Shown: positions 57,411 to 64,000 of the stretch, piece by piece | Position numbering within the stretch: position 1 is the first letter of the stretch | Layout: every line of letters begins with the position of its first letter | Source of the DNA: Diphasiastrum complanatum | Taxonomy: Eukaryota; Streptophyta; Lycopodiopsida; Lycopodiales; Lycopodiaceae | Direction of reading: 5' to 3' | NCBI GenBank assembly: GCA_029204225.1 | Contig: CM055101.1 | Coordinates: forward strand, 33,735,683-33,799,682 | DNA length: 64,000 bases | The notes under the pieces: model-generated | What the model was told of the DNA's origin: nothing | The model's input: the letters and a program-made list of their open reading frames with translations, nothing else | Databases searched by the model: none | Program-made: the position numbers and the translations under genes

Positions 57411-58676
57411 TGACAAGTATAGCCACATGGGAGAAAATACAAAAGGATGAAAAGATTTCAAGAAAGATAGAAAATTTACCATCTAAGCGAAGCATAGGAG
57501 GAGCAAAAGCACATAGATTTTGTCAAATCATACAGGTAAGGCATCAAGTATTGAACACTCAGTTTGAAAAGATATCATTGCTACAACTCAAGATTTTGAG
57601 GTGAGAGGTACAACTAGACTACAAAAGGTTGATGTGTGGAAAAAACTGGACAATATGATTAAAATCTTGAGAAAAATTATATTTAGAAATGTAGATAAGC
57701 TTGTCTTCCAATAGACTTGCATGGAGTTTGTCGATGTCGTTTCAAAAGCATAGGGCCTAGATTAAATCACACATTACATGGTCAGCTGCTTTAATAACCT
57801 TTATGTTTCTATTGCTACTTATTGCAAATTTTCTTTTCTAATGCTATCTCTCTCTATTCTGCAACACATACTCAAAAATCACACAACATTCTTTGCGAAT
57901 ACATACTTGAGCATGAGTATCTGGTCATCACAAGGAATGGAGACATATACATTGGCAAGCGTGAACAACATTCCATCGAAACGCTTAGCATGGAGGAACC
58001 CATGAATAGGAAAGCTACATTATTCAACTCTTTCAATGGTTCTATAGAAGAGTTCAAATTAGACAGATCATCAAATCTTCAGATTACGACAAGTTCATAA
58101 AAGCTTGCAAATTCATAGAGCAACAGATAATGTGCCATAGGGCTGACGAGAAAACAAATCTGGACCCTCTGGGTAGACGGGACATTATATTCTAAAGATC
58201 CATATTCTTCAGATTGTGCTCAAAAAGACTATTTTGTGAATAAAATTGCTAGAGAATGAGGTTCTCCAAAAAGAAATGAAAATCTACAAAATAATACTGA
58301 ATTATTACAAAAAATTATAGTGAGTACAAGAAAGGACATTGATCAATGGAAAATTAAATTGAATAATGGTCGTTGTGCATACTCACAACTATTGAAAGAT
58401 GTTGACTTCATAGGTTTGGGTAAAAGGTAAAAACAAAAAAACGAAAGCGTGTGATCAACACAAAGATTCATAATTTGTCATCAACAAGAGACTATCGGAT
58501 AAGGAGAATTTATGCATTCAAGTCATGGGTGTTAGTCCCACGCTCTCAAAAAGTGTTTATTCAAATGAAATTTAGACTAATTAACTTTGAAAAGTCAAAC
58601 TCTAAGTCTAATATGAAAACTGGCCTCAATTGTCAAATATACAAAAATAACATTTTTGACTAAACTAGTTGAAATC
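57411..58676. other. Unresolved repeat-derived DNA
   Basis: A plus-strand reading at 57822-58100 contains LFNSFNGSIEEFKLDRSS, and a similar phrase (DFNGSTGEFKSD) can be read near 17470, so part is repetitive. The right end up to 58683 is the beginning of an LTR on the minus strand. No function recognised. Confidence 0.4.
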
Positions 58677-58683
58677 TTTCACA

Positions 58684-59656
58684 CACCCTCTTCAGCTAGT
58701 TTTAACATAGGCTTCAATAATACTCCAAGTGAAGTTCTATGCTTCATGAACAAGTCCTTTCCCAATGCTTTGGTGAAGATATCAGCTACACATTCCTTTG
58801 AAGACACATGTTGAAGCTCCACCTCCTTTGCAATGACTTGCTCCCTCACAAAATGTTGACATATCACTTCAATGTGCCATGAAGAATCACATAAAATATA
58901 AATGAGATGATTCCTCCATGCTATTTTGAACTCTTTGGAAAAATACAACAAACAAACAATAAATGTGAGTGATCAATATTTGCTTGCATGTCTCCTCCCT
59001 CTTTGTCCTTTGTTGCCATGTATCCACCATGACACTCCATGAATGAGCCTCCATCTTCATCTTGCAATAAGATGTCATCATCACTTGATGACTTTATCAT
59101 GAATGAGTGACATATTGAACCTCCAATAGATTCATTTCCATCAACAAAACCAGCCAAGAATGCTAGTATAGTTTTCCAAATTCATTACTTGATTTTACAA
59201 CATGATAACATCCATCCACTTGCATAGCATCATCTACACAAGAAGGTCCTCCAAAAGATGTTTCATTCTTCATAAGAGCTTGATACTCAAGATGCATTTT
59301 CCTTGCTTCATGTACACTTGTAGGTTCATCAAAAGAGGTTACGAAAGCAACATAATTTCCAAAAACTACGTGCTTACCCTTTTCATCATATGTGAGCCTT
59401 GAAGGTACTTGTCTTTCCCTTGATGTTCTCCTTGGCTTTTGACTTGATGAAGGTCCATCATCATCACCATCTAAAGTAGGATCCTTTACATCAACATCAA
59501 GAATGTTAGATCCATCCACACCACCATCAATAATGTTTGAAGACACTTTTGGAATGTTCCCCTCATAAAAAATGACATCTCTACCAACAATCACTTTGTT
59601 AGTAGAAGGAATGTAAACCTTGTAGGCTTTACTCACCTCACTATATCCAAGAAAAC
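58684..59656 (-). pseudogene. Ty1/Copia pol relic with polypurine tract, RT deleted
   Basis: Minus strand from 59656: LGYSEVSKAYKVYIPSTNKV and VGRDVIFYEGNIPKVSS (integrase tail and linker), SSSQKPRRTSRERQVPSRLT and MHLEYQALMKNE (start of RT). RT itself is missing: the reading jumps to sequence leading to RNase H (ICQHFVREQVIAKEVELQHV, SSKECVADIFTKALGKDLFM). GCTGAAGAGGGTG (58684-58696) is the polypurine tract and TGTGAAAG at 58683 begins the LTR, running left. It belongs to the same family as 1-966. The 5' part is cut off by the plus-strand element inserted at 59657. Confidence 0.88.
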
Positions 59657-60465
59657 TGTGAAAAATTGGCAAAAATCTAGTTTGGTATTCTTATGTTAGA
59701 AGTTTGTGAGTTTCCACGTGTGGAGAATTGTAAAATAAATAAAAAATGTTTGTTATAAGGGTCAAACTTCTAGGTGCCACTAGTGTTAAAAATTCACAAT
59801 TCTAGCTTGACTAGTTTTGGTCATATGACTTGTAAATAGTTAGATGGTCATGATGTGGGTTGTCACACGTGCCAAATAGCGTAGGATTCCATTCATAAGG
59901 ATGTTCTCAAGTAGACCTAAGTGTTAGAACCTTTGGAATGAGTCCAAATTATGCTTAGATACAAGAGAGAAAAAATAGGAGCTATTTTTGATAATTTTTG
60001 ACTTGTTGAGGGATCTCCAAGATTCCAACCCTAACTTGGTAGGGATGAAAGATCCACCAAAATTAGCATTAGGGATAGGTTTAGGGCTACTCATACCTGC
60101 CCAAAACCGTGATGGATCATGTATATATAGGTGATGATATCTCACCAAAATCAATCAAGCAATTTCATGATTTTTCTCTCATAATGGTGCAATTGCTCTC
60201 TATGTTCATAATTGTTTGAGTACTTGTGATTACTAATGATTATAGGATTGAATGTAGTTCTGGTGTACAGTACTCAGGCTGTGGGAGGCCGTACTTTCAC
60301 ACGTGTGAAGCCTTCTTTAAGGATTTAGACCATTTAGTGAGGTTCAAGCATAGATTTTTGATGGATTTTGCTGGTTCAACTTGTGCTAATTTTATGAAAT
60401 CATAATCTATTGTTTCCCTCATCATTTCAAGTGTTTTAGGATCCTTATTTGCTGTAATTTTTACA
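59657..60465 (+). repeat. 5' LTR (809 bp)
   Basis: Starts TGTGAAAAATTGGC and ends ATTTTTACA before the primer site. TATATATA at 60122-60129 is the TATA box. G-box palindrome TTCACACGTGTGAA at 60296-60309 is preceded by GGCCGTAC, as in the LTR at 18891-19576. A GTCACACGTGCC word at 59861 is a second related site. Confidence 0.88.
60296..60309. promoter_or_regulatory. G-box palindrome in LTR, downstream of TATA
   Basis: TTCACACGTGTGAA lies about 170 bp downstream of the TATA box, so it would be within the transcribed R/U5 region, unlike its position in the element at 34546. This could place it in the RNA as a hairpin. Confidence 0.45.
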
Positions 60466-61276
60466 TGGTATCAGAGCCTAAAGACTGAAATGAGCTAAAT
60501 CCTTGGTTTTCATTCAATTTGATCACAATTTTTGATCTAAATCTTGTGTAGATTGGATCTTAGCATCTAGTATTGATTCTAGAACTCAAAGTGAGTCAAA
60601 TACATTGGGGATTGGTGTTGTGTGACTTAATTTGCAGGTGTTTAGGTGTCTAAAACCAAAGGAAAAGTTGAATTCAATTCACATTACCAAGATAGCAAGT
60701 TTTGCTTGCTCCAAGCATTGATTTCTAAGCGAGTTTTGGAGGTGATATCATAGAGGAGGCTTTCTAGCATTCAAGGAGAGAAAAGATCAGAGTTTTGGGG
60801 ACTCTTCAAGGCTGTTCTAAGGTGTAGTGGACACCTCCTAAATTGATTTAGGTTAAGTCCAACCATTGCTTGACTTATGCACCAAATTAGATCAATTTTT
60901 CATCAATTTTGATTCATTTTTGCTTGTGATTGGATGGTAGATTGTGTTGCATCCTCATTAAGTTCCATTTAGATCTTTTACAAGTGATTTTGGAAGTATA
61001 TTAGGTTGCTGAAATTTACTCTTGATCAGATCATTTGGAAGCTTTGATGTTCTTTACAGAAAGAGGGGCAATTCTACTAGTATTGTCTACTTCAATCAAG
61101 CAAGTGCATTGTTTCTAGTATTCTATGATTTGATTTTGTTTCAGATCATTCTTAAATCTTTATAGGAAGTCTATTACTGATCTTTTCAGGTCCCTAAGAA
61201 GTGGGATAAGGTAGATCTTCAATCAAATCAATAGAAGTAACCTTCATTTGTGTCAAGTCCTTGATTAGGAGACTAG
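60466..61276 (+). other. Primer-binding site and 0.8-kb leader
   Basis: TGGTATCAGAGC (60466-60477) followed by a non-coding leader up to the gag ATG at 61277. Confidence 0.85.
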
Positions 61277-64000
61277 ATGGCATCTATAAATGCATATCTT
61301 TTGGATACTAATGAAAGGCTCAACAAAACTAACTATTCCATATGGAAAGTTAGAATGGAATCCATCATGATCATGCAAGATCTGATGGAAATTGTAAATG
61401 GTAAGGAGGGTAAACCTATTCATCCTCAAGAAAAAGCCAAATACATCAAGAGGTGCAATGTTGCACTACATTTGCATAAAAATGAATGTTGCAAATGAAC
61501 TCTTAAGAGAGGTAGGAGATTGCACTTCGGCTCAAGATGCTTGGGAGACTTTGCAAAAGGTCTATGAATCCAATAACCAAACTATAATGCTAGCTTTGAA
61601 GAATTAAATCTATAGAAGCTATCAAAAGAAAGGAGAGAGTGCACATACTTTTGTCCTAAGAGTAAAGGAATTGAACAAAGAGATAGCCTTCATAGGTGAT
61701 CCTATCAAGGATGAAGAGCTTGTTCAACTCATATTGAATGGACTAAGCTTTGAATTTGACAATTTGGTTCAGGGATATGCAATTATGGATAAGCTACCCA
61801 TACTTGAAGAACTCCAAGGCACACTCATGGCTGAGGAATCAAGAAGGAGCCAAATGCAAGAGTGGATGGATAGGCTTTCCATCCAAGGTGGAGAAGACCA
61901 AGCTCTCTTCACCAAAGGCAAAGTCAAGTCCAAAGGCAAAGGATCAACATTAAAGAAGTCTACAAATCTTGAGGATCAAGAAGGACCCTCAAAGGCATCT
62001 CCATCAACCACCAAAGTCAAGAAGGACAAATCAAAGTTGAAGTGCTACTATTGTAGCAAGATGGGGCATTATGCCTCGGAATGCTTCAAGAGGAAGCAAG
62101 ATCAAAGCCAAGCCAACATGAGCAAAGAGGAGGAGGAGAGTTCACATGAGGACTCTCTCATGATGTCCATATTTTCTTCAACAAGCTTCAAAGGAGAAAA
62201 TCCTTGGTGGATTGACTCGGGTGCTAGTTCACACATGACTAGTAAAAGGGAGTTTTTCTCTTCTCTCTTATCTTATGATGGACCTATAAAGTCTATCTAT
62301 ACAGCAAATGATGAAGCTTGTAAGATTGAAGGAGTTGGTAGCATTCCCCTTTGCTTAGGATCTTCCAAAAAGATCAACATAGAAGGTGTTTTGTACATTC
62401 CTACAATAACAAATAATCTATTAAGTGTTGGCCAAATGGTAGACAATGGTTTCAATGTTGACTTTGCTTCAAATGAATGTTTCATCAAGAAGAAGGGTAA
62501 GATAGTGGCTAAGGGCACTAGACTTGGCAAACTTTATAAGTTGGATGCATTTGTGGATACTAATGTTGTCATGTTGGCCGAGAAGAGCAAGATATCTAAC
62601 TTTACTTTATGGCACAAAAGACTTGGACATGTCAACTCGGGTTCCATGGAGGTTATGATCAAGGAGGAGTATGCTTTAGGCCTACCAAGGTCTATTGGGA
62701 AGGAAGACAAGGTTTGTGAAGCTTGTGCCTTATCCAAGACACATAAGAAGGTGTTTCCTAACTCCATCACAAAGTCATCTCATCCTCTTGAACTCATACA
62801 CTCGGATGTGCACATTGCTAGCACCAAATCTAATGGAGGTTCATCCATGTTTTTAACCTTCATTGATGACTACTCAAGATATTGTTGGGTGTTCTTACTT
62901 TCCTTCAAGTCTTAAGTATTTGATACTTTTGTAAAGTTCAAGTTGTTTGTGGAAAAGCATCATAATCATAGCATCAAGATTCTTAGAAGTGACAATGGTG
63001 GAGAATTCATCTCCAATGAGTTCAAGGCCTTTTGTGAGGAGGAAGGGATCAAGAAAGAGACTTCTTGTCCTTACACTCCTCAACAAAATGGAGTTGCTGA
63101 AAGAAGGAATAGAACATTATGTGAATGTTCTAAGGCTTTAAGATTAGATGCTTGTTTGCCCAAATCCTTTTGGGGTGAGTCTCTTGTATGTGCAAACTAC
63201 TTGATGAATAGGGTGTCTTGCAAAGCAATTGAAAACAAAACTCCTTGTGAGATGTTGTATGGAAAGAAACCCAATCTTAATCACTTGAAAGTTTTTGGGT
63301 GTATATGTTATGTGCATGTGCCATTGGAAACAAGAATCAAGGAAGATCCATCTTCCACAAGAGGGATCATGCTTGGATATGCAAGCTCAAGCAAGGGCTA
63401 CAAAGTCTATCTCCCATCCTTGAACAAATTTGTTGTTTCAAGGGATGTCATCTTTGATGAACATCATATGCATATGCTTGAAGAAGGCTCAAGTGCTCCA
63501 ACAATCGAGAAGAAGATGGCCGAGGAGCAAGATCTTGGTTTTGAGGAGGAGCTCATGGAGGAGCAAGCACCAAACCCACCTATCACACCAAGGAGATCTT
63601 CAAGGGCAAAAGTAGAGCCATCAAGGCTCACATATCAAGGCAAAGGACAGCAAGTTGAGGGTATCTCATCCACTTCTGATGCTTTATCAAGTAATGAAGA
63701 ACCATCTAATGTTGAAGATGCATTGAACTCCAAAGAATGGTATAAAGCTATGTTGGATGAGTATGATGCCTTGATTGAGAATGAAATGGTTGCTTGTTGA
63801 GAGACCTCAAAGGAATGTAATAGGATGAAAGTGGGTCTTCAAGCTTAAGTTGAATGCAAATGGGAGTGTTAACAAACATAAAGCAAGATTAGTTGCAAAA
63901 GGTTATGCTCAAGAGAGAGGGATAGACTATGAGGAAACTTTTGCACCCGTGCATCAAGATAGATCTATCCTTAGAGTTCAAGATGGTAGATCTAGGGTGT
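61277..64000 (+). pseudogene. Ty1/Copia gag-pol with frameshifts and RT core deleted
   Basis: Gag opens MASINAYLLDTNERLNKTNY. One extra T near 61470 (TTTGCATAAAAATG against TTGCATAAAAATG in the related gag at 33656) shifts the frame at the KMNVANELLREV motif. From about 61670 to 62915 the reading is continuous: CCHC knuckle CYYCSKMGHYASEC, protease WWIDSGASSHMT, NLLSVGQM, LWHKRLGHVNSGSMEVMIKE, CEACALSKTHKKVF and integrase HSDVHIASTKSNGG with the first Asp. After one nonsense break come LRSDNGGEFISNEF (second Asp), TPQQNGVAERRNRTL (Glu) and VISRDVIFDE-like VVSRDVIFDEHH. RT begins after another break near 63800 ([20 protein letters not shown]). At about 63951 it jumps to [11 protein letters not shown], skipping roughly 150 codons including the YVDD box. 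The element cannot be autonomous as it stands. Confidence 0.92.

Larger units (their letters stand above)
59657..64000 (+). mobile_element. Ty1/Copia element, 5' part, inserted into an older Copia relic
   Basis: The LTR starts at 59657 within the integrase tail of a minus-strand Copia relic (five bases before it AAAAC, the expected left target duplication). The element continues past the window edge. It has LTR, primer site, leader, gag, protease, integrase and the start of RT in canonical Copia order. Its 3' LTR is not in the window, so age cannot be estimated. Confidence 0.9.

Noticed and set aside
59657-64000. Treating the Copia element as intact and autonomous
   Set aside because: It has a gag frameshift, in-frame breaks in pol and a missing RT catalytic core.

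Overview
The window is nuclear DNA of a land plant with a large, repeat-rich genome. It holds only two recognisable host genes in 64 kb, embedded in LTR-retrotransposon relics, microsatellites and tandem repeats. The two genes (a GLUTAMINE DUMPER-like membrane protein and the mitochondrial translocase subunit TIM17) fit a seed plant. Low gene density and many degraded Ty1/Copia and Ty3/Gypsy relics would suit a gymnosperm, but the sequence does not prove this. No rRNA, tRNA or CRISPR was found.

Layout. 1-9.1 kb: Copia relics on both strands, two (AC)n arrays and an isolated polypurine-tract/LTR edge. 9.1-17.4 kb: mostly unique-looking DNA with a decayed Copia gag and the GDU-like gene (last exon ends at 15284). 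17.5-19.6 kb: 3' half of a Copia element with its LTR. 20.0-28.7 kb: a degraded minus-strand Ty3/Gypsy element with gag zinc knuckles, two successive protease-like domains, RT, RNase H, integrase, then an extra ORF in the position where some retroelements carry env, and a 28-bp minisatellite touching the gag start. 30.3-33.1 kb: a Copia integrase fragment and LTRs of two further elements. 33.6-41.7 kb: old Copia relics interrupted by a very young complete insertion (34546-40117). 43.6-49.4 kb: a Gypsy gag relic followed by a dense set of tandem duplications, a roughly 355-bp tandem repeat and simple repeats. 51.0-52.9 kb: the intact TIM17 gene. 53.2-59.7 kb: small Gypsy and Copia relics. 59657-64000: the 5' LTR and most of gag-pol of a Copia element inserted into an older minus-strand Copia relic.

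The most interesting object is the 5572-bp insertion at 34546-40117. It has 647-bp LTRs that differ by a single base in my reading, a 5-bp target-site duplication (TCAGC), a tRNA-iMet-type primer-binding site and a polypurine tract. Its only long ORF is 1030 codons: a Copia Gag with CCHC knuckle fused in frame to about 767 residues that I cannot relate to protease, integrase, RT or RNase H. It looks like a recently mobilised non-autonomous Gag-plus-unknown-protein element, presumably moved by enzymes of a related Copia family whose relics lie in the same window.

The TE families share regulatory design. A palindrome centred on the G-box CACGTG occurs in several otherwise divergent LTRs, the TGGTATCAGAGC primer site recurs, and the polypurine tract plus TGTG LTR start is nearly identical across families. 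All assignments come from reading the sequence; no database search was possible.
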